NCBI GenBank assembly: GCA_039583875.1
Contig: CM077159.1
Span: 101,013,287 to 101,077,286, forward strand
Source of the DNA: Platanthera guangdongensis
Taxonomy: Eukaryota > Streptophyta > Magnoliopsida > Asparagales > Orchidaceae
Direction of reading: 5' to 3'
Length of the DNA stretch: 64,000 nucleotides
Below are positions 42,972-54,764 of this stretch, piece after piece (position 1 is the first letter of the stretch; the number at the start of each line of letters is the position of its first letter). The notes below the pieces were generated by a model. The model made no database searches, had not been told where the DNA came from, and saw nothing but the letters and a program-made list of their open reading frames with translations. Made by a program: the position numbers and the translations under genes.

Positions 42972-45900
42972 TTGCAGGCAAGGGACACAAAGAACGTGTG
43001 GTACTTGGACTCTGGTTGCTCCAAGCACATGACGGGTGATAAAGATAAGTTCCTTAGCCTGGAAAAGAAGAGAGGTGGAGTGGTCACGTTTGGAGATAAT
43101 GGTAAAGGAAGAATTCTGGGAATCGGCACAATAGGTAACAAGTTTTTCTCTATTTCAAATGTGCTGTTTGTTGATGGTTTAAAACATAACCTTATTTCTG
43201 TAAGTCAACTAGGAGATAAAGGTATAGATGTTATTTTTGAATCATCATCGAACACATGCAAACTCATTGATGCTAAAACCTCTAATGTATTGCTTGTAGC
43301 CCATAGAAATCGCAATGTGTACACAGTTAATTTTGATGATTTCTCTTCGTCCAATCTAAAATGCCTAGTAACTAAGAATGAAGAACTAGACCTTTGGCAT
43401 AGGAGATTAGGACACTCGGGTAGCAAGCTAATTATTAAGTTATCTAGAAAGAAACTTGTTAGAGGAATTCCGTCTCTAAGCGGTAGTTTTAACGTTATGT
43501 GTGGGCCTTGTCAAAAGGGAAAATTTGTCAAAAACTCGTTTAAAAGTAAAACAGAGATTTCCACCTCTAGACCGTTAGAACTCTTGCACATGGATTTGTT
43601 TGGACCGCTTTCCACATGTAGCCTAGGAGGAAAGCGATATACATTCGTCATCATAGACGACTTTTCTCGTTATTGTTGGACAATATTTCTTGCCAACAAA
43701 TCTGACACGTTTAGGGAATTCTCTACTTTATGCACGCGTATTCAAAATGAGAAAGAACTAAACATTAAGTGTATAAGATCAGATCACGGTGGAGAGTTTG
43801 AGAATGAGGATTTTTCGAAGTTGTGTGAGACTTTAGGGATTAAGCACGAATTCTCCGCTCCTCGCACGCCTCAACAGAATGGAGTGGTAGAAAGAAAGAA
43901 TCGCACACTTCAAGAGCTAGCACGTACGATGCTCGCGGAGTTCAGCTTACCTCGATCGTTTTGGGCCGAAGCGGTCAACACGGCAAGCTACGTGATGAAC
44001 CGTGTCATGCTTCGCCCACTTCTTAAGCGAACCCCTTACGAGCTCTACTTTGATAGAAAACCCTCCGTCTCGTACTTTAGAGTTTTTGGGTGCCCATGCT
44101 ATATTCTGAACACTAAGGATCTCTTAGGAAAATTCGACGAAAAATCCGATCTAGGCATATTCTTAGGATATTCTAGCAAAAGTCGAGCCTATAGGATTTA
44201 TAATAAGAGAACCTTAGTGGTTGAAGAATCGGCTCATGTGCATTTTGATGAGAGTCCACCATCTAGTGAGCCTAGGTTGTCCGAAGAAGAGGTTGAGGAG
44301 AGTGTTCCGGTTGAGAGTAACGAGGAGAGTGAGTCGCACGCATATGTGCCTCCTAAGGATCTAACGTTTACGAAACAACATCCTCGTGATCTAGTTATTG
44401 GAGAACCATCCCATGGAGTTAGAACTCGATCTGCTTTTCATGAGGCGTTCTCCAACTTATGCTTTCTATCGGATATTGAGCCCAAAAACGTGTCCGAGGC
44501 TCTTCAAGATGAATCATGGTTCCTTGCCATGAATGAGGAATTGAGCCAATTCGAGCGTAGCAAAGTTTGGATTCTAGTTGATCGTCCGGACAACCATCCC
44601 GTGATTGGTTTAAAGTGGGTGTTCAAGAATAAACTTGATGGTGAGTCTAGGATCACGAGGAATAAAGCTCGGTTGGTAGCACAAGGATATTCACAAATTG
44701 AGGGTGTGGATTTTGAGGAGTCTTTTGCACCGGTTGCTCGTCTTGAGTCCATTCGAATGTTTTTGGCATTCGCAAGCCATAAGAAAATAAAGTTGTTTCA
44801 AATGGACGTTAAGAGCGCATTTTTAAATGGTTATATAAAAGAAGAAGTGTATGTCGAGCAACCACCCGGTTTCCTAAATGCCGCCCACCCTCATCATGTG
44901 TACAGATTAGTAAAGGCCTTGTATGGATTGAAACAAGCGCCCCGTGCTTGGTATGATAGGCTAACTACGTTCCTCTTAGATCATGGGTTCAAGATGGGTA
45001 GTGCGGACACAACTCTCTTTGTTCAAGCCAAAAATTCGGATCTCGTTATCCTCCAAATTTACGTTGACGATATTATTTTTGGAGCGACTAATGAGAAGTT
45101 GGTTGAAGAGATTGTGAGTTTAATGAAATCTGAATTTGAAATGAGCCTTGTGGGAGAACTCAATTATTTTTTAGGATTTCAAATTTCTCAACGACCAGAC
45201 GGAATTTTCATAAATCAATCCAAATATATAAAAGATATGCTTGTACGTTTTGGTTTTGAATCTTTAAAACAAGTCAAAACTCCGATGAGTGCGTCCCTTA
45301 AATTAGGAAAAGACGAGAGTGGAATCTCTGTGGATCAAACAATGTTTCGGGGCATGATTGGATCTCTGTTATACTTGAGTGCGTCACGGCCCGATATCAC
45401 GTTTGCGGTAGGTATGTGTGCCCGTTTTCAAGCTGACCCTAGGGAGTCTCACTTTAAAGCGGTAAAACATATTTTTCGCTATCTCCGTGGCACGCAACAC
45501 CTCGGGTTGTGGTACCCTCACTCGGATGATTTTACCCTTCATGGATATTCTGACTCCGATTATGCCGGTTGCTCTCTTGACCGCAAGAGCACTAGCGGTA
45601 CTTGTCATTTTTTAGGCCCGACACTTGTCTCGTGGTCGAGTCGTAAGCAAAACTCGGTGGCTCTTTCGACCGCCGAAGCCGAGTATATCGCCTTAGGAAG
45701 TTGCTGTGCACAGGCACTTTGGATGTCGCAAACTTTAGAAGACTTTGGTCTTTCTTTTCGCAACATTACACTTAGGTGCGACAACAAGAGTGCGATAGAC
45801 TTAACGTATAATCTGGTGCATCACTCTCGGTCCAAACACATAGACGTTCGACATCACTTTATTCGCGACCACATTAAGAAAGAGAATGTGAGTGTCGTCT

Positions 45901-46007
45901 TTATTGGGACCGATGATCAACTCGCGGACATTCTTACTAAACCGCTTCCGGATGCTCGTTTTTCGCTTCTACGACTCGAACTTGGGATTCTTGATTTATC
46001 GTCCTAA
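42972..46007 (+). CDS. Copia-C pol (about 1011 aa): protease, integrase, RT, RNase H
   Basis: The frame is open from the gag stop. The protease has [13 protein letters not shown] with Asp at residue 13. The integrase has WHRRLGHSG and CGPCQKGK (residue 177), and a DDE triad at D208, D271 and E307 with the usual 35-residue gap. RT has [22 protein letters not shown] and YVDDIIFGA at residue 697. RNase H has [10 protein letters not shown] at 858, then [30 protein letters not shown] and [12 protein letters not shown]. No stop, frameshift or missing catalytic residue was found. The protein probably starts at the acceptor-like site or by read-through rather than at the ATG, and is cut by its own protease. 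Confidence 0.94.
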   Translation: MQARDTKNVWYLDSGCSKHMTGDKDKFLSLEKKRGGVVTFGDNGKGRILGIGTIGNKFFSISNVLFVDGLKHNLISVSQLGDKGIDVIFESSSNTCKLIDAKTSNVLLVAHRNRNVYTVNFDDFSSSNLKCLVTKNEELDLWHRRLGHSGSKLIIKLSRKKLVRGIPSLSGSFNVMCGPCQKGKFVKNSFKSKTEISTSRPLELLHMDLFGPLSTCSLGGKRYTFVIIDDFSRYCWTIFLANKSDTFREFSTLCTRIQNEKELNIKCIRSDHGGEFENEDFSKLCETLGIKHEFSAPRTPQQNGVVERKNRTLQELARTMLAEFSLPRSFWAEAVNTASYVMNRVMLRPLLKRTPYELYFDRKPSVSYFRVFGCPCYILNTKDLLGKFDEKSDLGIFLGYSSKSRAYRIYNKRTLVVEESAHVHFDESPPSSEPRLSEEEVEESVPVESNEESESHAYVPPKDLTFTKQHPRDLVIGEPSHGVRTRSAFHEAFSNLCFLSDIEPKNVSEALQDESWFLAMNEELSQFERSKVWILVDRPDNHPVIGLKWVFKNKLDGESRITRNKARLVAQGYSQIEGVDFEESFAPVARLESIRMFLAFASHKKIKLFQMDVKSAFLNGYIKEEVYVEQPPGFLNAAHPHHVYRLVKALYGLKQAPRAWYDRLTTFLLDHGFKMGSADTTLFVQAKNSDLVILQIYVDDIIFGATNEKLVEEIVSLMKSEFEMSLVGELNYFLGFQISQRPDGIFINQSKYIKDMLVRFGFESLKQVKTPMSASLKLGKDESGISVDQTMFRGMIGSLLYLSASRPDITFAVGMCARFQADPRESHFKAVKHIFRYLRGTQHLGLWYPHSDDFTLHGYSDSDYAGCSLDRKSTSGTCHFLGPTLVSWSSRKQNSVALSTAEAEYIALGSCCAQALWMSQTLEDFGLSFRNITLRCDNKSAIDLTYNLVHHSRSKHIDVRHHFIRDHIKKENVSVVFIGTDDQLADILTKPLPDARFSLLRLELGILDLSS

Positions 46008-47626
46008 TTTTTGTTATATTTTTCTCTTGTGTTTGTAGTTTTGTTTTTTTTTGTTTCATGTTTGTTCTGTTCAAAGTTGTAACACCAAATACAAAAAGAA
46101 AAACAAAAAAAAACATATGTACTGTTCGTTTTTTTTCTGCTCGTGTTGTTTTTGGTTGTTCCCTGGTTGTGGCTAAAATTGTTTTCAAAAATTCAAAAAA
46201 AAAAACTGACTAGTTGGTTTGGGGCTCATATGACCGAGTCGTGGTATATTTTCAAGTATATACAATGTTTGCTAATCTTTTTGTCAATTTGTACGGCACA
46301 TTGGTATCCTGTCATGATGAGCGAAGTTAAATTTTTGTCTAGCTATTGAGTGCGAAAATTAATGTGGGTGTACGTTGTCTATGCCTCTAAGTATGTGTGA
46401 GGATTTATTTACGATAATGATTACACCTCTCACACACTACTTGATCATACACTCAACCTGAGATAATAAGCTGACATGCTATAAATCGTGACACTAACTT
46501 TAACATCTCTGATATATCTTGAACAATCAATGTCATGAAATCAAATTGCGCGTGTCTATGCTAATTAAATTTTTGGGCCAAAACTAGAAAGGCATATGTC
46601 CAATGTAAACAAGTTAAAGTGGATCTACCTATGTGGGTAGATTTCGATTGACTTGGGGTCTTGTTCTGCTTTGATTATGTATAAAGTTGATGGCCTAACT
46701 CCAAAATAAAATGATGGCCATCAAATCCCGCTTACAGACCCCCCAAGCACTACTCATCCCTCCTGATAAGTCTTCATAAGCGTTGTGAGGGTGAGCACCT
46801 TGGATTAAAAAGTCGTTTCGATCTTGTGCATGGACTACACTTTATGATTTGTGCCCTTGATTTAATTTCTTTATGCCGCACTATGTCATGTGACGTGATT
46901 TTTCACTATATCTCTTTGGTGTTAGCATCGTTAGTTTGCTTGATATAAAACATGTCTGCCTGATATCTCTATTGAATGTTTTGTCTCTTGGTGCTACACG
47001 TGCATATGTCATTATCTTATTTAAATCTTCCGCGCATAAGAATTGGACCTCAACTACATTCGATGCTTTTCGCACAATACGTACTGGCACATTTTTTTTC
47101 TCTCATGACGATATTTGTGTTTGCCTATTTTTCTCTCTATTTATCTAAACCCTGCAAACATTCATGTCATACTTGATGTGTGCTATGTCTCGTGCATATA
47201 GTCCATTTTCTTCACTCTGATTTGCGTTTGCTCCTGATTTTGACCCTGTTTTACAACTCTCTGATTTCAAGTGCTTTGTAGGTCTATATTACGTTATCTC
47301 TCGCCTACAATTTTCATCCTCCTTGGTCGGTTGGCCTCGCCCATTCTTTTGATATTATCAAAGGGGGAGAAGGTATTGGAGGTAGTGTTCATGATAGGGG
47401 GAGCGTATTGAGGTGTGTGTGTGCTCATAGATAGGGGGAGCGTCCCACCGATAGGGGGAGTATGTAGTAGGATAGAACAGGATTGAACGGGATCGATATA
47501 GGTGTGTATTGCTTATTTGTTCAATATCATTTTACTCTGATACTCTACTTTATACTGTTCTATGTTGCTACATACATCTATTCTGGCACTCTATCTACTT
47601 GATTTTGGTTTATCATGAACGAGATT
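46008..47626 (+). other. Copia-C non-coding tail with repeated polypurine tracts
   Basis: There is no gene in 1.6 kb and no ORF3. Near its end are four purine runs of the type GATAGGGGGAG (about 47360-47370, 47393-47402, 47428-47440, 47450-47460). The first has the same GATATTATCAAA leader as the true PPT at 47633-47648. Confidence 0.7.
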
Positions 47627-47632
47627 GATATT

Positions 47633-47648
47633 ATCAAAAGGGGGAGTT
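47633..47648 (+). other. Copia-C polypurine tract
   Basis: ATCAAAAGGGGGAGTT abuts the 3' LTR at 47649. Confidence 0.85.
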
Positions 47649-48974
47649 TGTTGGAACATGGTTTCACACTCCTTAGGTTTGAGAATATCAACTCCCTGCT
47701 TGTATTTGATGAGATTGGTTGTGTGATAGAGTGTGCAGGCTGATAGGTGAAAGGAAAGGAGAAGAGCTTCAAAAGGTTACTACCGCCCGACGACAACCTT
47801 ATCGCAGCGCGGTAACCATCTCGATCGACGCATATCGGTTCGATGGTCGACAGCCCATTTATCAGCTAAGGAAGGATCGTCGACAATCAAAAGCTACCGC
47901 CCGGCGACAGGACGCTACCGCCGGCGGTATCCGGTCGACGTGCATCGAGGGGACGATCGTCGACGATGGTACCTACCGCTCAGGCGATAGTCTTATCGCA
48001 GGCGGTAGAATTATCTGGCGAAATGGCGCTATCGCTCTGACTGGGCGCGGTAACCTTTACCGCCCGACGATAGCTCTTTTGAAACGGCAGTTTCCTTAAT
48101 GAGCAGTTATAGTTGCCATTTCGGGAGACGTGTGGAGACAGCTGGCAGGCGTTACGCGCGAACCTACCGCCCGGCGATAGAGTTATCGCAGGCGGTAGTC
48201 TATTTTCTCCAAGACGTATAAAAAGCAGCGCCGTTTCCTCAAGACCCAAGCCTCCAGAGATTATTGACGAAGTGCTCCAGGAATACTAAGTTCGGCCGTC
48301 TTCCTACGTCCGTTCTACTCGTCTTCGTCAAAGAAAAAGCAAGGCTTCTTCCTCCCGTTCGAGATCGAAGAACTCCGGCGATCAAGGCTTCGCATCGTCT
48401 ACGTCTAGCGACCGGGTGCTTTTCATCGAAGATCACAAGCACCGGCCGTAGATCTGTCCGGAGAACTTCTCAAGAGGGAGAACCTAAACTTTAACGAATA
48501 TATTTTGTAATCTCTTTTTGTATCTTTTTCTTCTTCTATTGTTGTAAGTGGTAAGGGAAATCGACCGGGGAAGGTCGTCGGGATCCGGGTTGGATTCCGT
48601 GGAAAATCGTCCCGGGATTTGGGGCGTCTAGATCGGGGATCTAGCGGTGCTCTAAGACCCTTCCGGGTGTGGAGGTGAAGAGCGGCTCTAAGACCTTTCG
48701 GGGAGAAAGTGAGAGAGCCAACCGGTCCGAGTTTTGGGTCGGTATAGAAAACCCAAAGTTTTCTTCTCTTCGTCTTTGATCTTCGACGTCATGAAGATCG
48801 TACTGTAAAACACTCATCTTGTACTTGTATGAAATTGATTGTTATTGAATTTAATACTTGTGTTTAAAATCTTCACTTGTGGTGTGGTTTGCGTTAAGAT
48901 TCCGTTTATTCAAGCGAAATTTATAAAACCTTATTCACCCCCCCCCCCTCTAAGGTTGGCCTCCGGATCCAACA
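47649..48974 (+). repeat. Copia-C 3' LTR
   Basis: It is nearly identical to 39638-40964. The dyad array is at 47780-48198 and TATAAAAA at 48217-48224. It is followed by the duplication TCCCA. Confidence 0.95.
47780..48198 (+). promoter_or_regulatory. Copia-C U3 dyad array, 3' LTR copy
   Basis: It has the same units as 39769-40187. Several of the few LTR differences fall in the CCCGGCG or CCCGACG part of the motif. Confidence 0.78.
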
Positions 48975-48979
48975 TCCCA

Positions 48980-49516
48980 TTCCTTAGTAAGGGACCTAAG
49001 GAATTTGTCATTGAGTTCACCATTGGTGAACACTCTTCCATAGCCCTTGAGGGCGTTGACAATCTTCAGGAAGTTCTCGTATGTGACTCCGATCTCTTCC
49101 TTAGGCCCTTGCCGGAAGGCCTCATACTTCTGGTTCAGGAGGGATCTCCGATCATCCCTTACTTCATCTGTGCCCTCCATTAGAATGATCAGACACTGCC
49201 ATATCTCCTGAGCTGTCCTGCAGTTGCTGAAGTTTTGCATCATCGAGTCATCAACTGCACTGACCAGGATGTTTCTTGCCTTCATGTCAAGGCCCACTAG
49301 GACCATCTCATCCTTGTCCATTTCAGAGAGTGTCTTCGGCACTTTCTTGGTGGGATCAATGGTGGAGGCCTTAGTGGGGACATAAGGTCCCTCCAGCACG
49401 ATCATGAACAGTCGAGGGTCCACTGCTTCCATGTAGAACCTGATTCTTTCCTTCCAGATAGGAAAGTTGAGTCTGTTGCACACTGGGATCTTGCCGGAGT
49501 ACTTGAGCCCGTCCAT
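48980..49516 (-). CDS. Copia-B gag, N-terminal part
   Basis: The most likely start in frame is ATG at 49516 (MDGLKYSGKIPVCNRLNFP). The capsid domain follows: FPIWKERIRFYMEAVD, MKARNILVSAVDDSMMQNF, TAQEIWQCLIILMEGTDE, VTYENFLKIVNALKGYG and LNDKFLRSLTKEWD. The frame then continues at 39632 across Copia-C. An upstream ATG in another frame (49559) could be the original start if one base was lost. The PBS at 49587-49604 is about 70 nt upstream. Confidence 0.85.
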
Positions 49517-49586
49517 AGTAGATGTATGTCTCCTTGTTGACACTAGTGGCAGGATTCATCTCAAGGTGTTAACCTTTTTGTTGAGT

Positions 49587-49604
49587 AACCTGGCTCTGAT
49601 ACCA
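49587..49604 (-). other. Copia-B primer-binding site (initiator Met-tRNA)
   Basis: On the - strand TGGTATCAGAGCCAGGTT, a perfect plant Copia PBS, lies two bases after the 5' LTR. Confidence 0.9.
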
Positions 49605-49606
49605 CT

Positions 49607-51225
49607 TGAAAGTCCACTAAGTGTCGGCTATGTGCACCTATGGGGGGGGGGGGAATAGGTGACGTGTGATTCTTTTGCGGAATTTACAGATGTACCTGCA
49701 CAATAAAAACAACAAACACAGCACACAGAATACACAGCAAATTTATAGTGGTTCCCCGACTTGGGTACATCCACTTTCCCCCTTCGACCTATCTCCCCAA
49801 CAAGGGACGACTCGGTCACTTCACCAACGGGATTGAAATCCAATCCCTGCACTAACGGAAGGAGCCCTTCCACACGTGAGAGTCAACACTCCCACAAAAC
49901 GGGTTGCACCCAACCCTTACAACACGGAACAAAAGTTCCTTTACAATAAAATAAATGTAGAATGTACACGTGATACAAACTTCTCTTGGAGACTACGGTG
50001 TTCCTCTTTGTTCGACGACGTGTTCTTGAAGTCGATGAAGAGTCTACGACCTTGGTCTCTCTTGGAGAGGATTTCCCCGGAACCGGCGGCGGCACACAAG
50101 CGGCGGCTAGCTTCGGGATCGGCGGCTACGGTGAAGAGCAGCTGCTGAACTTGGAGATCCAAACTTCGTTGCGAAGCAAGCTCGGTCTACCAACGGTCAC
50201 ACGAGGATCGGTCGTCTCGATCGATTCGGATGGGAAGTGTTTCCGATCAACAAATCGAGAGACAAAGGATCTCTGGATGGACGCGTGAGACTCAAGCCTT
50301 GCTAAGCTACTGTCGCCGGAGATCGGGAAGAAGATCGATCAGTGGCGGCGACGGACGTTCCCGAGCGCGACGACGGCGGAGAAGAGAAATCGCGATATTA
50401 GGGTTTCGTGCTCGGCTTCTTTCTCAGTGTGTATTCCGTTCAAAATACCCGAGTATAAATACTGTAGCTACAACAAATTTGACCGTTGTGGGACCCACAA
50501 ATGAAATCCCCAAAATCCGGTTCAAGCTGATCCAGAAGCAGAATCCGGTTCAGCAGCGATCTGAGAAAACGCTAAGTCAAAATCGGCGAGAATCGCAGAC
50601 GATTCTCGACGAATCGGCGAGAATCACCAAGTGATTCTCGACGATTCGTCGAGAATCGTTTGTGATTCTCGTCGAATCACTTGTCGATTCTCAACGAATT
50701 TTACTTTACATGGGCTGCTTGACAACTGGTTCGGCGGGAATCACAAGTGATTCTCGCCGAATCTTACTTGGCACCATATTGAGATGGCCAGAAGGAGTCG
50801 GCGAGAATTACTGATGATTCTCGTCGATTCTGCGAGAATCACTGGTGATTCTCGCCGATTCGGCGAGAATCACTTGGTGATTCTCGTCGAATTTGCCTTG
50901 GACGATTTTTCGTCTTCCACCTAGGAGCTGCTCCTTGATCCTCCATGCTCCTTGTCTTCTCTTGCATATGAGCGGCCCTGTGCTTGAAAATAAGTGCACT
51001 ACAATAGAGAGAGTACACGTAGGCCAACACACTGATCTGCTCAACGAGGGATTACGTCGTGCAGACCCGTGTATATTGACCTACTGCACCCTGACATTGG
51101 TGTGCACTTAGCGTGGAAAAACTACAAGCACAACTAGAAAAAGTTTATCAAATACATAGTCTATTGACCTTAGCTTGTCCAGGGGCTTCTTCAAATCAGG
51201 TACATTGTGGATACAATACCCAACA
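49607..51225 (-). repeat. Copia-B 5' LTR
   Basis: It is the same length as 32787-34405. The hairpin is at 49635-49661, the TATA-like box at 50454-50461 and the array at 50581-50892. It is followed by AATAA and the cut RT frame of Copia-D. Confidence 0.93.
50581..50892 (-). promoter_or_regulatory. Copia-B U3 dyad array, 5' LTR copy
   Basis: It has the same arrangement as 33761-34072, with no change that I can see inside the GGCGAGAATCAC/GTGATTCTCGCC arms. Confidence 0.75.
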
Positions 51226-54200
51226 AATAAACCCAGGTGGCTGTTTGAGGTAGACGATCTCCTGCAAGTCCCCGTGTAGGAACGCATTTTTAACATCCAA
51301 TTGGCGCAGACGCCAGTCACGGGAGATAGCCAAAGAGAGAACAAGACGCACAGTGCTTGACTTGACCACAGGACTGAAGGTTTCGGTAAAGTCAAAACCT
51401 TCGCGTTGATTGAAGCCTTGTGCCACCAAACGAGCTTTGTAGCGTTCGATGGAACCATCCGCCTTGTGTTTTACTTTGTAAACCCACTTACAACCGACAA
51501 CATTCATCGATGGAGTGAATGGAACGAGAGACCAGGTCCGGTTGCGACGAAGGGCAGCAAATTCCTCTTCCATGGCACGAACCCAGTTGGGATCAGCGGC
51601 CGCCTGCCGATAGGTAGAAGGCTCGGGAGGATGTTCTGACACCATGGACAGTAGAGCCAAGGAGATGGGATGGCGAGAGGCATAGAGTGCCTTGGGACGC
51701 CGGGTGCCGACGCGGGAGCGAGTCACCATGGGGTGAGTTGACGTGGAACCAGGCACCAAAGCACCAACGGGGGTTGTACCTGAGCCGCCACGAGAGCTTC
51801 GGGGACGACGAATCGTGGCATGGGCCGGCCACGGAGGAGGCGTGATGGAAGGCGAGCAGGAAACACCGTCACCAGGTGCTGGAGGAGGGTCATCTGAGAC
51901 GGCGCTAGTAGCGGGGGCTGCAGGGGTCGGAGGGGGATCCGCCGGTAGAGTGGGATCTATGAGAGCAGTGGATCCGGGAGCCCGAGCTGGAGGAGCGGAG
52001 AGCTCGCAATCGTGTTGGAGAGGACGAGTCACTGTCGGGGACCTCGACGGAGACGGGGAAGCGCCGGGTGTTGGTGCTGAGGTGTCAACATTGGTGACCT
52101 GCAACAATTTGTGAATAGGTTGGACAGAAAAATATTTTGAAGAAGAAGAATCCAAGTTTGAGGGGCCCTGGGCGGAGGATGGCTGAGCCCGGGGGAAACG
52201 AGTCTCATCAAATGACACATGGCGAGAGAGATAGACTCGTCCCGAAACCGGATCCAAGCACTGATAACCCTTATGGTGCGGGCTGTAGCCAAGAAAGGCG
52301 CATTCGATAGTTTTGAAGTCCAATTTTCCTCTGCCAAATGGGGATAAAGCAGGAAAGCAAGCACAACCAAACGTGCGCAGGTGATCATAAGATGGTCGAG
52401 TACCAAATAGAGCTTCAAACAGAGAGCGTCCGTTAACCGTTGTAGTTGGCAACCGGTTGATCAGATATACAGCCGTGGAGAACGCATGATTCCAAAACTG
52501 TTTTGGGGTTTGCCCGTGAGCCATAAGAGTAAGACCGGTTTCAACAATGTGACGATGTTTGCGTTCCGCTAAACCATTTTGTTCAGGTGTCCCTGGACAA
52601 GAGACACGATGAGAAATACCATGGGATAAGAAGAATTCTTGAAGAGTATGGCTCATAAATTCCCCACCACCATCTGTTTGGACAAATTTTACTGTTTTAT
52701 CAAGTTGCTTTTCCATGAGCTTAATGAACTGTATGAAGAGAAGGCCAACTTCAGATTTGCGACGAAGCGGAAAATATCATGAAAATCGGGAACACTCATC
52801 AACGATGATGAGGTAAAACCGAAAACCGTCAATGGAGGAGGTAGGAGCCGGGCCCCAGACATCACTGTGGAGAGTATGTAAAGTTTGAGTGGAATAGGAC
52901 TTACGACGAGTGAACGGTAATTTGGACGCTTTTCCCATTTGACAACTTCGGCAAAAAAATTTATTAATCGAGAAACTAATGTTTAACAACGGGTACAAGG
53001 ATTTCATTAAAGAAAAGGATGGATGTCCCAAACGAGCATGCCAAGTGTCCCCATAGGTTTTATTGGTGAAGAGGCTTACTGCAGATGGTGATGTCCCCAT
53101 GTGTATTGGATAGAGTCCTCCTTGCCTAGTTCCCTCCAGCACTGTCTGGCCCGTCTTCAAGTTCTTGATGAGAAAACCCCATGGATAAAAAATGAAACAG
53201 CAATCATTATCACGAGTGTATTGAGAAACACTTAATAAGTTCTTTTTCAGGTTGGGAACAACAAGAACACGGTCTAGATGGACTGATGTGCGTGGGATGG
53301 ATACCTTGGCCACATGAGTAATAGGTAAACCAGTCCCATTTCCAACCATTACTGAATCAAGACCAGAGTATGGGGTCATACCTTCAAGTTGAGCAGTATC
53401 AGCGGTCATATGGTTTGTTGCGCCAGTGTCAGGATACCATGCGTGATCAACCTGGTCAGATAAATTTATAGCGGCAAAAGATTGAACCTGATTTGTGATG
53501 ACCGAATCTGGGGCAAAACAATTGTTGGCTTTGTGATAGGGATGACCGCAGCGAAAACACACCACGTTGGAATCATCAGTTGTGCGAGGTGCGCCTTTAA
53601 GACGTTGCCCTGGTGTTCCACGACCCCCACGAGAGGTTGTAGGTGAAGGGGGTGCGCGGTTCTGGCTAGTCCGACCTCCACCTTGGCCATCACCAAATTT
53701 CCCGCGACCACGAACACTGCGATTTCCAAAATGGGTTCGGCCACGACCTCGGGCCGAGTACATCGCAGTGGGTTGAACAATATCTCGTCGTGTTGTTTGG
53801 AGTCGGAGCTCGAAATCAAATAGTAGAGCGGTGACTTCATCCACCGTGGGAGAGTCTCGGGAAAGGTTTATGGCCGCAACAATGGGATCAAACTCAGATC
53901 CAAGACCGCGAAGAAGCCACATGACGAGATCATCCTCGTCAATGGGTTTGCCGGCGTTTGCAAGGTTTTGGGAAATAGATTTGACCCGTTGGACGTAGTC
54001 GGCCATAGAGAGAGCTCCTTTGGTCATGGACTGAAGCTCGGTTTTGAGTTGGAGAATTCGGGAACGTGTAAGAGTTCCATACAGCACCTCCAAAGAATGC
54101 CAAACCTCAGCCGAGGTTGCACAGGTGCCGATTTGAGTAACGGCTGCCTCAGAGAGAGAGTTGGTGAGCCATGCCAAAACCATCTGATCGAGGCGATGCC

Positions 54201-54465
54201 ATTGGACAGCGTTTGGCGAGAGATCGTCGGGGTCGGGACGGGTTGCAGATCCATCAATAAACCCGACCAGTCCAAGCGAACGGAGGACGGGAAGAACCTG
54301 CGTCTTCCATGGGAGGTAGTTTGTCGATTTGAGCCGAATCGACACATCCTGCCAGATTGATTTCACGGTAGGAAGGGTAGACTCCAAGTTGATGGCGATA
54401 GTATCATGGGTGGAGGGAGTATGAACGGCGGAGGAGGTGGAAATATTTTCTGCAGCGGGAGTCAT
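51226..54465 (-). pseudogene. Copia-D gag-pol N-terminal part, one stop
   Basis: ATG at 54465 (MTPAAENISTSS) lies just after the PBS. Gag has a capsid domain (WQDVSIRLKSTNYLPWKTQ, EVWHSLEVLYGTLTRSRILQ, MADYVQRVKSISQNL), an Arg/Gly-rich region and a knuckle CFRCGHPYHKANNC. Without a stop it runs into the protease (WYPDTGATNHMTAD), the integrase ([53 protein letters not shown]) and the start of RT ([35 protein letters not shown]). The only break I see is TGA at 52777-52779, in a position expected to be Trp. RT is cut at PPGFI by Copia-B. A single fused gag-pol frame distinguishes it from A, B and C. Confidence 0.9.
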
Positions 54466-54470
54466 GGCGT

Positions 54471-54485
54471 CTCTCTCTGATACCA
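54471..54485 (-). other. Copia-D primer-binding site
   Basis: On the - strand TGGTATCAGAGAGAG directly follows the 5' LTR. The first 11 bases match initiator Met-tRNA. Confidence 0.75.
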
Positions 54486-54764
54486 TGTTAATAAAATAGG
54501 AAACAAGAGCAGAGAAGAAGAAAAGTTTTGAAACCACTACAAGCTGTTTTGCTTCTCATACATTCGCTGTATAAATAGATTTACAAGGGTGACTAAACTT
54601 AGTAATTTTAACAATTTTAGGTACACGATTCTATTTTAGGTAAGCAGTGAATGCCCGGTTATTCCTCCAATATCCAGCAAGGCTTGGCTGGAAATTTCCT
54701 TCAATGTACAAGGGGTAGGATCCGTGGGATGCCAGGCTGGACCTTCCTATATTGGTCTCGCACA
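54486..54764 (-). repeat. Copia-D 5' LTR
   Basis: It matches 31357-31634 and is followed by the CCTCC duplication. Confidence 0.92.

Larger units (their letters stand above)
39638..48974 (+). mobile_element. Copia-C: young, apparently intact Ty1/Copia element
   Basis: The LTRs are 1327 and 1326 bp by my count, with duplication TCCCA at 39633-39637 and 48975-48979. Gag and pol are both open. Between the LTRs I see seven base differences, all A/G, plus one C-run length change. It lies in Copia-B gag and splits it cleanly. 46008-47626 holds no gene. It has several polypurine tracts near the end. It is the innermost and youngest insertion. Confidence 0.95.
32787..51225 (-). mobile_element. Copia-B: Ty1/Copia element in Copia-D, split by Copia-C
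   Basis: The two LTRs are 1619 bp each by my count, with target duplication AATAA at 32782-32786 and 51226-51230. It is on the - strand. The order is 5' LTR (right), PBS, gag (49516-48980 and 39632-37892), pol (37884-34717), about 300 bp without a gene, PPT and 3' LTR. I see about ten LTR differences (near 0.6%), so it is young. It has no ORF3. Confidence 0.93.
31357..54764 (-). mobile_element. Copia-D: short-LTR Ty1/Copia element, split by Copia-B
   Basis: The LTRs are 278 bp (31357-31634) and 279 bp (54486-54764), with flanking duplication CCTCC at 31352-31356 and 54765-54769. It is on the - strand, so the right LTR is the 5' one. One gag-pol frame runs from 54465 to 51226 and continues at 32786-31648. 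It has no dyad array, no C-loop hairpin and no gag stop, which sets it apart from A, B, C and E. I see about six LTR differences, roughly 2%. Confidence 0.92.
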
